Notes: a model not told the origin generated them from the letters alone. A stretch of DNA of 64,000 bases from an uncultured Roseateles sp. (GCF_963422335.1 NZ_OY729424.1:3286001-3350000); one strand, 5' to 3'. Shown: positions 7,902 to 17,056, counted from the first letter of the stretch. Translations and numbers: made by a program.

Positions 7902-9959
7902 ATGAGCAACGCCACCAACCCCTTGCTGCAGCCCTGGAACACGCCTTATGGCTTGCCTCCGTTCGCCGAGGTGCGGGCCGAGCAGTTCGAGCCGGCCTTC
8001 AAGCAGGCTCTGAGCGAACAGCGTGCCGAGCTGGATGCCATCGCCGCCCAGACGGCCCTGCCGAGCTTCGACAACACCCTGGTTGCCTTCGATCGCAGCG
8101 GCCGCCTGCTGGCCCGCCTGGAAACCCTGTTCTACAACCTCACCGCCTCGGAGACCTCGCCCGATCTGCAGGCGGTGCAGCGCGAGCTGGCCGCGCCGCT
8201 GGCCGCGCACAACAACGCCGTCTACATGCACGCCGGCCTGTTCGCCCGCGTCGATGCGCTGTACCAGCAGCGCGAGAGCCTGGGCCTGACGCCGCAGCAG
8301 CTGCGCCTGCTGGAGCGCGTGCACCTGGACTTCGTCCGGGCCGGTGCCAGGCTGCAGGGCGCGGCCCAGGCCCGCTATGCCCAGATCATGGAGCGCCTGG
8401 CCGAGCTGACGACGCAGTTTGCGCAGAACGTGCTGGCCGACGAGACCGGCTATCGCCTGGTGCTGCGCGGTGAGGCCGATCTGGCCGGACTGCCCGACTT
8501 CGTGCGTGCCGCAGCCAAGCAGGCCGCCGCCGAGCGCGGCGTCTCCGACGGCCATGTGATCACGCTGTCGCGCTCGCACATCGTGCCCTTCCTGACCTTC
8601 AGCGAGCGCCGCGATCTGCGCGAGCAGGCCTGGAAGGCCTGGGTCAGCCGTGGCGAGCATGCCGGCGAGCACGACAACCGCGCCGTGGCCCAGGAAATCC
8701 TGACCCTGCGCAACGAACAGGCCCGCCTGCACGGCCACGCCTGCTATGCCGACTACGCGCTGGCCGACACCATGGCCGGCACGCGCGATGCCGTCAACGA
8801 CCTGCTGCAACGCGTCTGGGTGCCGGCCAAGGCCGCTGCCCAGCTGGAGCGCGAGGCGCTGGAGGCCTGCGTGCTGTCGCGAGGCGAGTCGCTGACCCTG
8901 GAGGCCTGGGACTGGCGCTACTACTCGGAGAAGGTGCGCCAGGCCCGCTACGAGCTGGACGAGGCCCAGATCAAGCCCTATTTCCCGCTGACCCGCATGG
9001 TCGAGGCGGTGTTCGATGTTGCGGCCCGGCTGTTCGGCCTGCGCTTCGTCGCCAAGCCCGAGATCAAGGCCTATCACCCCGATGTGCAGGTCTACGAGGT
9101 GCAGGGCGCCGACGGCCAGCTGCGCGGCGTGTTCCTGCACGACAACTTCGCCCGCCCGACCAAGCGCAGCGGCGCCTGGATGAGCGCCTTCCGCTGGCAG
9201 TCGCGCATCGACGGCGAAGTGCTGCCCGTCATCGTCAACAACAACAACTTCGCCAAGGGCGCACCGGACGAACCGACGCTGTTGAGCTTCGACGATGCGC
9301 GCACGCTGTTCCACGAGTTCGGCCACGGCCTGCACGGCCTGCTGTCGCAGGTGGACCATGAGCGCCTGTCGGGCACCCAGGTGCTGCGCGACTTCGTCGA
9401 GCTGCCCTCGCAGCTGTTCGAGCACTGGCTGTCCGAGCCCGAGGTCTTGAAGCAGCATGCCCGCCACTACCAGACCGGCGAGGTCATCCCGCAGGTGCTG
9501 GTCGACCGGCTGAAGGCCGCCGAGCTGTTCAATCAGGGCTACGAGACGGTGCGCTACACCGCCAGCGCCCTGGTCGACATGGCCGCCCACTCGCTGACCG
9601 ACGCGCAGGGTCCGGACATCACCGCCTTCGAGGCCCAGGTGCTGCAAGACGCCGGCCTGCCGCCGGCGATCGGCCTGAACCACCGCCTGGCCCACTTCCA
9701 GCACCTGTTCTCGGGCTCAAGCTACGCTGCCGGCTACTACGTCTATCTGTGGGCCGAGGTGCTGGACGCCGATGGCTATGACGCCTTCGTCGAGGCTGGC
9801 AGCCCGTTTGACGCCAAGGTTGCCCAGCGGCTGCTGGAGTGCATCTACTCGTCGGGCAACAGCCGCGAGCCCCGCGCTGCCTTCCGCGCCTTCCGCGGCC
9901 GCGATGCCAAGGTCGAGCCCATGCTGAAAGGCCGGGGCCTGCTGCCGCTTACGGCCTGA
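7902..9959 (+). CDS. prlC: oligopeptidase A, M3 family zinc metallopeptidase
   Basis: A 685-residue cytoplasmic zinc peptidase. The HEFGHGLHG motif has its zinc ligands at His471 and His475, with catalytic Glu472. The third ligand should be the glutamate in the FVELPSQLFEHW segment downstream. N-terminal NPLLQPWNTPYGLPPF is typical of the oligopeptidase A branch of M3. In E. coli this enzyme degrades signal-peptide fragments and other short peptides. Two ATG codons are adjacent (7899 and 7902); the AAGGA site at 7891-7895 is better spaced for 7902. The gene follows a terminator, so it should have its own promoter just upstream. Confidence 0.92.
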   Translation: MSNATNPLLQPWNTPYGLPPFAEVRAEQFEPAFKQALSEQRAELDAIAAQTALPSFDNTLVAFDRSGRLLARLETLFYNLTASETSPDLQAVQRELAAPLAAHNNAVYMHAGLFARVDALYQQRESLGLTPQQLRLLERVHLDFVRAGARLQGAAQARYAQIMERLAELTTQFAQNVLADETGYRLVLRGEADLAGLPDFVRAAAKQAAAERGVSDGHVITLSRSHIVPFLTFSERRDLREQAWKAWVSRGEHAGEHDNRAVAQEILTLRNEQARLHGHACYADYALADTMAGTRDAVNDLLQRVWVPAKAAAQLEREALEACVLSRGESLTLEAWDWRYYSEKVRQARYELDEAQIKPYFPLTRMVEAVFDVAARLFGLRFVAKPEIKAYHPDVQVYEVQGADGQLRGVFLHDNFARPTKRSGAWMSAFRWQSRIDGEVLPVIVNNNNFAKGAPDEPTLLSFDDARTLFHEFGHGLHGLLSQVDHERLSGTQVLRDFVELPSQLFEHWLSEPEVLKQHARHYQTGEVIPQVLVDRLKAAELFNQGYETVRYTASALVDMAAHSLTDAQGPDITAFEAQVLQDAGLPPAIGLNHRLAHFQHLFSGSSYAAGYYVYLWAEVLDADGYDAFVEAGSPFDAKVAQRLLECIYSSGNSREPRAAFRAFRGRDAKVEPMLKGRGLLPLTA

Positions 9960-9967
9960 GTAGTTTC

Positions 9968-10657
9968 TCAGGCTCGGTCCAGCCAGTCGCGCAGCAGGGC
10001 GGCGCCCGCCAGGGCCGCCGCCGCGCCGTGGCGCTGCGAGGCTTCGCGCAGCGCCACCACATCGACACCGGCCTGGCCCAGCTCGGCCGTGTGGCCGATC
10101 AGCCAGCACTCGATCGCGCTGGCGTCCACCTCCGGGTGGAACTGCAGCGCCAGCACCTGATCGCCGATGGCAAAGGCCTGGTGTGGCGTGATCGCCGTGC
10201 TGGCCAGCAGCTGGGCGCCGGGTGGCAGGTCGAAGGTGTCGCCATGCCAGTGCAGCACCGGCAGATCGGCGAGATGGCGCAGAGGCGAGACCTGACCCTC
10301 GGGCGTCAAGCTCACCGGCGCCCAGCCAATCTCCTTGGCCGTGCCCGGATAGACACGGGCGCCAAGCGCCGCCGCGATGATTTGCGCGCCCAGGCAGATG
10401 CCCAGCGTCGGCTTGCCGGCGCGCAGGCGCTGGCCGACGCGGCGCATCTCCAGCGTCAGCCAGGGATAGCGGTCCTGCTCGTAGACGCCTATCGGCCCGC
10501 CCAGCACCACGCCCAGATCGGCGGCCAGCCATTCCTCCTGGCTGACCGTGTGCACGCCGGCCTGGCGGTAGGCTATCTCGTAGCCGCGCTCGGTCAGCAC
10601 CGGCGCGAATACGCCCAGGTCTTCAAAGGCCAGATGGCGTATCACCAGACATTTCAT
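9968..10657 (-). CDS. class I glutamine amidotransferase-like protein
   Basis: A 229-residue protein of the stand-alone GATase1 family, often labelled GMP-synthase-like. The nucleophile is Cys88 in GICLGAQ, and the catalytic histidine-glutamate pair is His174 / Glu176 in FHPEV. An oxyanion-strand GGPIGVYEQ also fits. No synthetase domain is attached, so it may hydrolyse glutamine for an unknown partner, or cut another gamma-glutamyl or amide substrate. It lies tail-to-tail with the oligopeptidase gene, eight bases away. Confidence 0.85.
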   Translation of the reverse strand: MKCLVIRHLAFEDLGVFAPVLTERGYEIAYRQAGVHTVSQEEWLAADLGVVLGGPIGVYEQDRYPWLTLEMRRVGQRLRAGKPTLGICLGAQIIAAALGARVYPGTAKEIGWAPVSLTPEGQVSPLRHLADLPVLHWHGDTFDLPPGAQLLASTAITPHQAFAIGDQVLALQFHPEVDASAIECWLIGHTAELGQAGVDVVALREASQRHGAAAALAGAALLRDWLDRA

Positions 10658-10669
10658 CGTCGTTCCCTG

Positions 10670-10700
10670 AAAAAAGCGGGCCGGTCAGTGTCGGCCCGCT
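10670..10700 (-). terminator. intrinsic terminator of the AhpD-like gene
   Basis: Read on the minus strand, the stem AGCGGGCC at 10700-10693 pairs with GGCCCGCT at 10682-10675 and is followed by a six-T run. It sits just after the stop of the AhpD-like gene and before the amidotransferase start, so it separates the two minus-strand genes. Confidence 0.75.
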
Positions 10701-10707
10701 GGTCAGT

Positions 10708-11253
10708 TTAGGCCGCGCGGCGCAGCTTGATCTGCGGAAAGTCCACCGGCACGGCGAAGGCCACATTGACGTAGTTGGTGAACAGATTCAGCGCCACATG
10801 GGCCAGGATCTCGACCACCTCGCCGTCATTGAAGCCGGCGGCGCGCAGGGCGGGCACGTCGGCGTCGCTCAGCTGGCCGCGCTCGCGCACCAGCTTCAGC
10901 GCGAAGTTCAGCGCTGCCTGGGTCTTGGCGTCGGCCGACTCGCCGCCCTGGGCGGCGGCCATTTCCTCGGCCGTGGCCCCGGCCTTGCGGCCCAGGGCGG
11001 TGTGGGCGGCCAGGCAGTAGTCGCAAGCGTTGGCGTCGGCCACGGCCACGGCGATCTGCTCGCCCAGCTTGGCCGGGATCACGCCGCCGCCGAGCGCGCC
11101 GAAGGCGGCCCACATCTGTTGCAGCGCGGCCGGCGAGTTGGCCACCGCCTTGAACATATTCGGGGTGGCGCCGAAGGCGTGGTGGACCTGTTGCAGCACG
11201 GCCTGGGCGGGCGCAGCGGCTTGAGCGGAGGCGAGAAGAGGGATGCGGGACAT
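10708..11253 (-). CDS. AhpD-like / carboxymuconolactone decarboxylase family protein
   Basis: A 181-residue protein with the alkylhydroperoxidase core: the redox pair Cys77 and Cys80 (CDYC) and His84 in LAAHTALG. This CxxC plus downstream histidine is the active site of AhpD-type peroxidases, which reduce peroxides through a thiol relay; paralogs with other roles are common. The ATG at 11253 has an AAGGA site about ten bases upstream and begins a good family N-terminus. It is divergent from the AraC-type regulator at 11379, which is the likely regulator of this gene. A terminator follows at 10670-10700. Confidence 0.88.
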   Translation of the reverse strand: MSRIPLLASAQAAAPAQAVLQQVHHAFGATPNMFKAVANSPAALQQMWAAFGALGGGVIPAKLGEQIAVAVADANACDYCLAAHTALGRKAGATAEEMAAAQGGESADAKTQAALNFALKLVRERGQLSDADVPALRAAGFNDGEVVEILAHVALNLFTNYVNVAFAVPVDFPQIKLRRAA

Positions 11254-11342
11254 GATGAGTTCCTTGAGCGTTGGTGTTGGATAAGCGCGCCGGCTGTATG
11301 CCCGGCACAGACTCAGTGTCCTCGCGCTGCTGATACCATAAG

Positions 11343-11373
11343 TGCCATTCAGTCCATTAAACACATCCATTCG
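11343..11373. promoter_or_regulatory. candidate operator between the AhpD-like and AraC genes
   Basis: Three copies of CCATT at 11345, 11354 and 11367 (AATGG on the other strand) lie in the 125-base divergent gap, immediately before the regulator start. Spaced direct repeats close to the start are consistent with an AraC-type autoregulatory site. This is pattern reading only. Confidence 0.3.
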
Positions 11374-11378
11374 TCCAG

Positions 11379-12293
11379 ATGAGGCCAGGCCTAGACCGAC
11401 TCTCCAGCCTGCTGGAGCGCTTCCGCGTGCAGGCGGACCTGTTCCATGCCGGCCCGCTGTGCGGCGTGACGCACTTTGCAGAACGCCCCAGCCAGGGCTT
11501 TCTGCATGTGATGCGGCGCGGCACGATGGAGGTCACGCACAGCGCCGGCAGTGGCGCGCCGCTGCGCCTGAAGGTCGAGGAGCCCAGCCTGCTGTTCTAC
11601 CCAAGGCCGCTGGCCCATGACTTCCACAATGCGCCGACGGAAGGGTCGGACTTCAGCTGCGCCACCTTGGAGTTCGATGGCGGCGCCCAGCACCCGCTGG
11701 CCCGTGCGCTGCCACCGGTGGTGGTGCTGCCGCTGGCCCGGGTGGCGGGCCTGGAGCACACCCTGGCCCTGCTGTTTGCCGAGACCGAGCAGTTGCGCTG
11801 CGGCCAGCGCCTGCTGGCCAATCGCCTGTTCGAGGTCCTGCTGCTGCAGCTGCTGCGCTGGTTGCTCGATCATCCGGAGCAGGCCCAGCTGCCCACCGGC
11901 CTGCTGACCGGCCTGGCCCATGCCCAGCTGGCCAAGACGCTGGTGGCCCTGCACGAGCGCCCCGGCGAGGCCTGGAGCCTGGAGCGGATGGCCAGCAGCG
12001 CGGGCATGTCACGCAGCGCTTTTGCTGCCGCCTTCAAGGCCCAGGTCGGTGAGACGCCGGCCGACTATCTGGCGAACTGGCGTCTGGCGATTGCGCAAGC
12101 CCAGCTGCGCCAGGGCCAGTCGGTCAAATCGATTGCCGAGCAACTGGGCTATGGCAGCGCGGCTGCGCTGTCACGGCTGTTCACGCAGAAGCTGGGGGCC
12201 TCGCCACGGGCCTGGATGAATCAACCCGGTGCGGCAAACAGCGCGTCCAGCCCGCCGAGAAAGACCTTGAAGTCGATCGGCTTGGTCCAGTAG
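11379..12293 (+). CDS. AraC-family transcriptional regulator with cupin sensor
   Basis: A 304-residue regulator. Residues about 10-180 form a cupin-type sensing domain of the cupin_6 class (LFHAGPLCGVTHFAERP, LLFYPRPLAHDF). The C-terminal 100 residues hold two helix-turn-helix units: WSLERMASSAGMSRSAFAAA and SVKSIAEQLGYGSAAALSRL, followed by the conserved LGASPRAW. Regulators of this class commonly sit divergently from one oxidoreductase or AhpD-like gene and control it, which fits here. The 3' end overlaps the convergent hybrid kinase gene by 73 bases, so the tail after AWMNQPG may be a local extension. Confidence 0.88.
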   Translation: MRPGLDRLSSLLERFRVQADLFHAGPLCGVTHFAERPSQGFLHVMRRGTMEVTHSAGSGAPLRLKVEEPSLLFYPRPLAHDFHNAPTEGSDFSCATLEFDGGAQHPLARALPPVVVLPLARVAGLEHTLALLFAETEQLRCGQRLLANRLFEVLLLQLLRWLLDHPEQAQLPTGLLTGLAHAQLAKTLVALHERPGEAWSLERMASSAGMSRSAFAAAFKAQVGETPADYLANWRLAIAQAQLRQGQSVKSIAEQLGYGSAAALSRLFTQKLGASPRAWMNQPGAANSASSPPRKTLKSIGLVQ

Positions 12294-14197
12294 TCGGAAA
12301 AGCCGGCCTGCAGCGCGCGGGCGATGTCCTCGGGCATGGCATTGGCCGACAGTGCGATGCAGGGGGTTTGCGCGGTCTCACTCTGCGCGCGCAGCCGCTT
12401 CAGCACTTCGTAGCCATCGAAGTCGGGCAGCTGCATGTCCACCAGTATCAGCTCCGGCAGGAGCCGCGCCGCCAGCGCCACGCCGCTGCTGCCATCGACC
12501 GCGCAGTCGAGCTGCAGATTCGGCCGCGTGGCCACCAGTTCCTGTACCACCAGCACATTGACCGGGTTGTCTTCGATGTACAGCAGCCGGTGGCTGGCCA
12601 CGGCCGGCTGCGGGCTGCTTGGGTCTGGCATGCTGGACTCCCGTTGCTGCTGCGCTGCGCCGGCCGGCTCCGAGGGCTTGGACGCATGTGCGTGGCTCAC
12701 ATCATCGGCCTCTTGCAGCCAAAGCTCAAATGTGCTGCCGCGGCCGGGTTCGCTGCTCACCCGGATCTGGCCCTGCATGCGTGTCACCAGGGCCTTGACG
12801 ATGGCCAGGCCTATGCCCGAGCCCTCGATGGTGCCGCGCTCCTGGCCCAGGCGGTTGAACGGTTCGAACAGATGGCCCAGCTGCTCGGCGTCCAGACCGC
12901 GGCCCGAATCGCGTACGGACAGGCACCAGCCGGGCTGGCCCTCACGCGTCTCGGCCCGGCTCTCCAGCCACACCTGGCCGCCGGCGCGGTTGTACTTGAT
13001 CGCATTCGACAGCAGATTCAGCAGCACCTGGCGCAGCCGTATCGGGTCGGCGCGCACGCTGCCGGGCAGGGGGCCCACCCGCATGCCCACCTCATGCGTG
13101 CGCCCCAGGCCCTCGACCAGGGGCAGGGTGTCGCGCACCAGCGGCTGCAGGGCCACCGGCCGCAGCGCCAGCCGGGCGCCGCCGCTTTCGATACTGGACA
13201 GGTCCAGCACCTCGTTGATCAGTGCCAGCAGGTGCTCGCCGGCCGAACGGATATGGGCCAGCTTGCGCTGCTGGTTGGCCACCGTGCCGGGGTTGCTCCT
13301 GAGCTGGGTCTGCAGCAGCTGGGTGAAACCCAGCACCGCATTCAGCGGCGTGCGCAGCTCGTGGCTCATGCGCGCCAGAAACTCCGACTTGGCCTGGCTC
13401 TCGTGCTGGGCCAGCGCGCGTTCCTGGCTGGCCACGGCGGCGAGCTTGGCATCGCTGATGTCCCAGTTGATGCCGATGCGCTTGACCAGATTGCCGGCCT
13501 CGTCACGCACCGGGATCGAGCGCGAGGCCAGCCAGCGGTAGCTGCCATCGGGCAGGCGCACGCGGAATTCGTAGCCGGCGTTCTGGCTGCCGGCCTGCAT
13601 GGCCTTGAAGGCGCGGCTGATGGCGGACCTGTCGTCCGGATGGACCAGCTCGAGCGCCACTTCGTTGCTCAGCGGCTCCGGTGCTGGCGGCAGGCCGCGC
13701 AGCACAAACATCTGTTCGTCCCAGGCCACGCAGCCATTGACCAGATCCATCTCCCAGGTGCCCATGCCGGCGCCCTGGGTCGCCAGGGCGGCGCGCTCGC
13801 TGGCGGTGCGCAGCGACAGATCGGCGTTGCTGGCCTGGATCAGGGCAGGGCCGGTGCCGAGATCCTGTAGCGCAAACAGCCAGGTGTGGCCGTGGCGCTT
13901 GAAGCGGGCACTGCCCCAGCGCTGCGGCCCCTGGGACGGTTGCCAGAACAGGGGCAGGTCCAGCTCACCGGCCTCGGGCTCGGTGGGGGGCTGCAGGCTC
14001 TGCCGGCTGTCCAGGGCCTGCGCCGGTGTCAGCCCGATCAGGTGAGTGCGGCCGCAAAATTCAGCCAGGCGTTCATTGGCCCAGCGGATGCGGCCCTGGG
14101 CATCGAGCAGGGCCAGGCCCTCGCGGCTGAAGTGCAGCAGCTGGTGCAGGTCCTGGGCCGGCGGCTCGTCGGGAGGGGCAGATGCGGACGCGGGCAT
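12221..14197 (-). CDS. PAS-domain hybrid histidine kinase with C-terminal receiver
   Basis: A 658-residue cytoplasmic protein with no membrane segment. An N-terminal PAS-like region covers about residues 17-110. A second PAS of the PAS_3 type covers about 130-250 and includes FRVRLPDGSYRWLASRSIPV. The HisKA domain has His279 in MSHELRTPLN, and the HATPase domain carries GSGIGLAIVK. A linker leads to a receiver domain (about 538-655) with phospho-acceptor Asp587 in LVDMQLPDFDG and Lys in WTKPIDF. A C-terminal receiver suggests either autoinhibition or a phosphorelay through an external Hpt protein, which is not seen nearby. Its 3' end overlaps the AraC gene by 73 bases. Confidence 0.9.
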   Translation of the reverse strand: MPASASAPPDEPPAQDLHQLLHFSREGLALLDAQGRIRWANERLAEFCGRTHLIGLTPAQALDSRQSLQPPTEPEAGELDLPLFWQPSQGPQRWGSARFKRHGHTWLFALQDLGTGPALIQASNADLSLRTASERAALATQGAGMGTWEMDLVNGCVAWDEQMFVLRGLPPAPEPLSNEVALELVHPDDRSAISRAFKAMQAGSQNAGYEFRVRLPDGSYRWLASRSIPVRDEAGNLVKRIGINWDISDAKLAAVASQERALAQHESQAKSEFLARMSHELRTPLNAVLGFTQLLQTQLRSNPGTVANQQRKLAHIRSAGEHLLALINEVLDLSSIESGGARLALRPVALQPLVRDTLPLVEGLGRTHEVGMRVGPLPGSVRADPIRLRQVLLNLLSNAIKYNRAGGQVWLESRAETREGQPGWCLSVRDSGRGLDAEQLGHLFEPFNRLGQERGTIEGSGIGLAIVKALVTRMQGQIRVSSEPGRGSTFELWLQEADDVSHAHASKPSEPAGAAQQQRESSMPDPSSPQPAVASHRLLYIEDNPVNVLVVQELVATRPNLQLDCAVDGSSGVALAARLLPELILVDMQLPDFDGYEVLKRLRAQSETAQTPCIALSANAMPEDIARALQAGFSDYWTKPIDFKVFLGGLDALFAAPG

Positions 14198-14329
14198 CGG
14201 CTGAGTCTAGCCAGGGCCGGCATGGGCCAAGCGTCGAGTGCGAGGTGAATCGAGGCGTATTTCGCGCAATCCGGCCGGTGCCGGCCGGCGCGATGCGGGG
14301 TGCGGCGCGCCGGCACCGCACCGTGGCGC

Positions 14330-14470
14330 TTACTTCTTCTTCTTGCTGCGTTCCGGCACCACCGTGGTGATGGTGGGCATCACGGCGCCGGGCGAGATCG
14401 GCTTTGGCGGCGAGCTGTCTTTCTTGGGCTTCTTCGCTTCCTTGTTGGTCTTCTGTTGTCCTTTGGCCAT
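14330..14470 (-). CDS. small Lys-rich basic protein, function unknown
   Basis: A 46-residue, strongly basic protein beginning MAKGQQKTNKEAKKPKKD and ending in a lysine tail (ERSKKKK), with a proline-rich middle. An AAGGAG site lies seven bases before the ATG at 14470, which supports real translation; the upstream ATG at 14545 has no such site. The first twenty residues resemble a small conserved Burkholderiales protein known only by sequence. The charge suggests contact with nucleic acid or the ribosome, but this is a guess. Confidence 0.65.
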   Translation of the reverse strand: MAKGQQKTNKEAKKPKKDSSPPKPISPGAVMPTITTVVPERSKKKK

Positions 14471-14633
14471 GTGCTTCTCCTTGGGTTGTGTGGCGAGACG
14501 GTTGTCAACGGCAGTGAGCATTGTCACCTCGACTGCTGCGGCCACCGATTAGCGCTGTCCCTAGGGGGCCTCAGCCGGCCCGATGCGCCGTATGGCCTAT
14601 GCTGATGCGCATTCGCAAGCCATCTCCTCAGCC

Positions 14634-15833
14634 ATGACACCCGAACACTTCAGCAACACCCTGCCCACCTGCACCCCCGAGCAAGCCGGACTGAGCCGTG
14701 CCCGGCTGGACCTGCTCCGCACCGTGCTGCAGCGTGATGTCGATGCCGGCCGCCTGCCCGGCGCCGTGCTGATGATTGCCCGCGGCGGCCAGATCGCCTG
14801 GCAGCAGGCGATCGGCCAGCGCCGGCCCGGGGAGTCCGACGCGATGACGATGGACAGCCTGTTCCGCATCTACTCGATGACCAAGCCCATTGTCTCGGTG
14901 GCGATGATGAGGCTGATCGAGCAAGGCCTGGCCCTGCTCAGCGATCCGGTGTCGCGCTACATCCCCGCCTTCGCCGACTGCCAGGTGGCGGGGCCCGGCG
15001 GCGACCCGCTGGAGCTGGCGCCCCAGCTCCAGCCCGCCACCCTGCAGGACCTGCTGCGCCACAGCGCCGGCCTGACCTATGCGTTCACCGGCGACTCGCC
15101 GGTGCAGCGGCTTTACGACCAGGCCGGTCTGTGGCGCGGCAACCCCGACAGCGCCGAGTTCTGCGCCGCGCTAGCCAAGCTGCCGCTGGCCCACCAACCG
15201 GGCCGCTTCTGGGCCTACAGCCATGCCACCGACGTGCTGGGCCATGTGATAGAGCTGATCGCCGGCGAGGCGCTGAGCACGCATCTGCAGCGCGAAATCC
15301 TGGCGCCGCTGCAGATGCATGACACCGCCTTCAGCGTGCCGCCCGAGCAGCAGCAGCGCATCGCCGAGCCCTTTGCCCAATGCCCGGAGAGCGGCATGCC
15401 GGTGCAATTGCTGGACCCCCGCCAGCCGCCGCGCTTCGAGTCGGGCGGCGGTGGACTGATCTCCAGCGCGCCGGACTATGCCCGTTTCGTGCTGATGCTG
15501 CGCAATGGCGGCGAGCTCGACGGCGTGCGCCTGCTCTCGCCCCAGACCCTGGCCTTCATGACCGCCGACCACATCGGCGACATGCCCCAGGATCCGGGCC
15601 TGCTGGATCCCGGCCATGGTTTCGGCCTGGGCTTTGCGGTGCGCCGGGAGGCGGGCATGGCGCCGGTGCCCGGCAGCGTGGGCACTTTCTTCTGGAGCGG
15701 CGTGGCCGGCACCAGCTTCTGGGTGGACCCGTCCCAGGACCTGTTCGCCCTGCTGCTGACCCAGGCACCGAATCAGCGTGCCCACTACCGGCAGCTGTTC
15801 CGCAGCATGGTGTATGGCGCCCTGGTGCGGTGA
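14634..15833 (+). CDS. beta-lactamase family serine hydrolase
   Basis: A protein of about 400 residues with the class C beta-lactamase / esterase / DD-peptidase fold. The catalytic Ser and Lys are in YSMTKP (Ser81 with this start), and the Tyr motif is YSHATDVLG. A late GTFFWSGVAGTSFW replaces the usual KTG-type box with an HSG/WSG variant. Proteins with this pattern are usually esterases such as EstB-type enzymes, not true beta-lactamases. No signal peptide is seen, so it is probably cytoplasmic. Neither the 14634 ATG nor the alternative at 14583 has a clear ribosome site, so the start is uncertain. Confidence 0.85.
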   Translation: MTPEHFSNTLPTCTPEQAGLSRARLDLLRTVLQRDVDAGRLPGAVLMIARGGQIAWQQAIGQRRPGESDAMTMDSLFRIYSMTKPIVSVAMMRLIEQGLALLSDPVSRYIPAFADCQVAGPGGDPLELAPQLQPATLQDLLRHSAGLTYAFTGDSPVQRLYDQAGLWRGNPDSAEFCAALAKLPLAHQPGRFWAYSHATDVLGHVIELIAGEALSTHLQREILAPLQMHDTAFSVPPEQQQRIAEPFAQCPESGMPVQLLDPRQPPRFESGGGGLISSAPDYARFVLMLRNGGELDGVRLLSPQTLAFMTADHIGDMPQDPGLLDPGHGFGLGFAVRREAGMAPVPGSVGTFFWSGVAGTSFWVDPSQDLFALLLTQAPNQRAHYRQLFRSMVYGALVR

Positions 15834-15958
15834 CCGGTCATCCGGGTAAACCGCAATTCACCGCGCCAAAAAGGCAGCTCGTCGCAAGCCGCTGGTAGGT
15901 GGTAACCCTAGGCCTGACACTTCGTCCATCAGAAGACAAGTCAAGCCAAGGAGCCACC

Positions 15959-16228
15959 ATGAACACCACCCGCCAAGCCGTCCGCTATCTGCCCACCGTC
16001 CTGTTTGCCCTGCCCATCATGGTGGCCCTGCTGGGCGCCGGTCTGGCACAGGCCGCCACGCCTCGGGTCGAGCAACTGCCCCGTGTGGTGATCAGCGGCC
16101 AGAGCCTGCAGGCCAAGGCCGCTGTGCAGGTTCGCCAGCTGCCTCGCGTGGTGGTGGTCGGTCATGCCAGCGGCACCACCGTCGCCCTGGCCTGCGCCCA
16201 GCTCACCTCTGCCACCCAGGTCTGCTGA
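15959..16228 (+). CDS. small exported protein with two QLPRVVxxG repeats
   Basis: An 89-residue protein with an AAGGAG site at 15948-15953, five bases before the ATG. A hydrophobic signal peptide ends near GLAQAA (about residue 32). The mature part contains two copies of one motif, VEQLPRVVISG (37-47) and VRQLPRVVVVG (58-68), spaced 21 residues apart. Two cysteines lie near the C-terminus. The motif resembles the first strand of a TonB-receptor plug (compare QLERVEVSG in the receptor at 41024-43321). A second small protein with the same motif is at 20421-20627. I do not know a function. Confidence 0.7.
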   Translation: MNTTRQAVRYLPTVLFALPIMVALLGAGLAQAATPRVEQLPRVVISGQSLQAKAAVQVRQLPRVVVVGHASGTTVALACAQLTSATQVC

Positions 16229-16360
16229 TATTGCCGACTGTTATGCTGCGCCAGCCGGTGCCCGTTGCCGGCCACGCGCTTGTCGCCCCTGCATGGCCGC
16301 TCTTGCCGAGCGCAATGCCTGTTCGATCGGACCTCCGATGTCTTCGAGAGAACAGCCTCC

Positions 16361-17056
16361 ATGCCGGCGCACAGCACCATCCCCGCTCCACCGGGCTATC
16401 TCGTCAAGCATGGCGATATCGATGTGGGCGGCCTGCCGCTGCACATCCGCTCCCTGCTCGACCGCCAGCAGTTCCACGACCCGCTGGGCACGGCCGAGCG
16501 TGCCGGCATCTCCTCGGCGGCCTGGCCGATGTTCGGCCTGGTCTGGCCCTCGGCCCGGGTGCTGGCGGCCGAAATGCAGCTGCGCAGCTTCGAGGGGCTG
16601 ACGGTGCTGGAGGTCGGCTGCGGCCTGGCTCTGGCCAGCCTGGTGGTGCATCAGCGCCTGGGCCGGGTGACGGCCAGCGACTGCCACCCGCTGGCTGGCG
16701 ACTTTCTGGCCCGCAACGCGGCGCTCAACGACCTGCCGGTGCTCAACTACCTGGACGGCAACTGGCGCCAGCACAACCCGCTGCTGGGGCGATTCGATCT
16801 GATCATCGGCAGCGACCTGCTCTACGAACGCGATCTGCCGGCGCTGCTGGCGGCCTTCATCGAACGGCATGCCCAGCCCTGCTGCGAGGTCGTGATCGTC
16901 GACCCGAACCGCGGCAACCGGCCCGAGTTCAGCCGCTTGATGCGGGCGCTGGGCTATTGTCTGAGCGAGCGCAAGGTCACGGTGCTGCCCGGGCTGGCGC
17001 AAGAGGCCTACAAGGGGCGGATACTGAGCTATACCCGCAGTCGCGGGTTGGCCTGA
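16361..17056 (+). CDS. class I SAM-dependent methyltransferase (Methyltransf_16-like)
   Basis: A 231-residue Rossmann-fold methyltransferase. Motif I is VLEVGCGLALASLV at about residues 80-93, and motif IV is DLIIGSDLLYE. The GSDLLYE signature is characteristic of the protein-lysine/nicotinamide methyltransferase group (PF10294 type), so a protein substrate is plausible but not shown. An upstream in-frame ATG at 16265 would add 32 unrelated residues; I chose 16361, which begins the conserved region. The gap upstream (16229-16360) shows no other gene. Confidence 0.82.
   Translation: MPAHSTIPAPPGYLVKHGDIDVGGLPLHIRSLLDRQQFHDPLGTAERAGISSAAWPMFGLVWPSARVLAAEMQLRSFEGLTVLEVGCGLALASLVVHQRLGRVTASDCHPLAGDFLARNAALNDLPVLNYLDGNWRQHNPLLGRFDLIIGSDLLYERDLPALLAAFIERHAQPCCEVVIVDPNRGNRPEFSRLMRALGYCLSERKVTVLPGLAQEAYKGRILSYTRSRGLA

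Noticed and set aside
14634..15833. True beta-lactamase resistance gene
   Set aside because: The SxxK and YSH-type motifs fit esterase-like members of the family, there is no signal peptide, and no beta-lactamase regulator is nearby.
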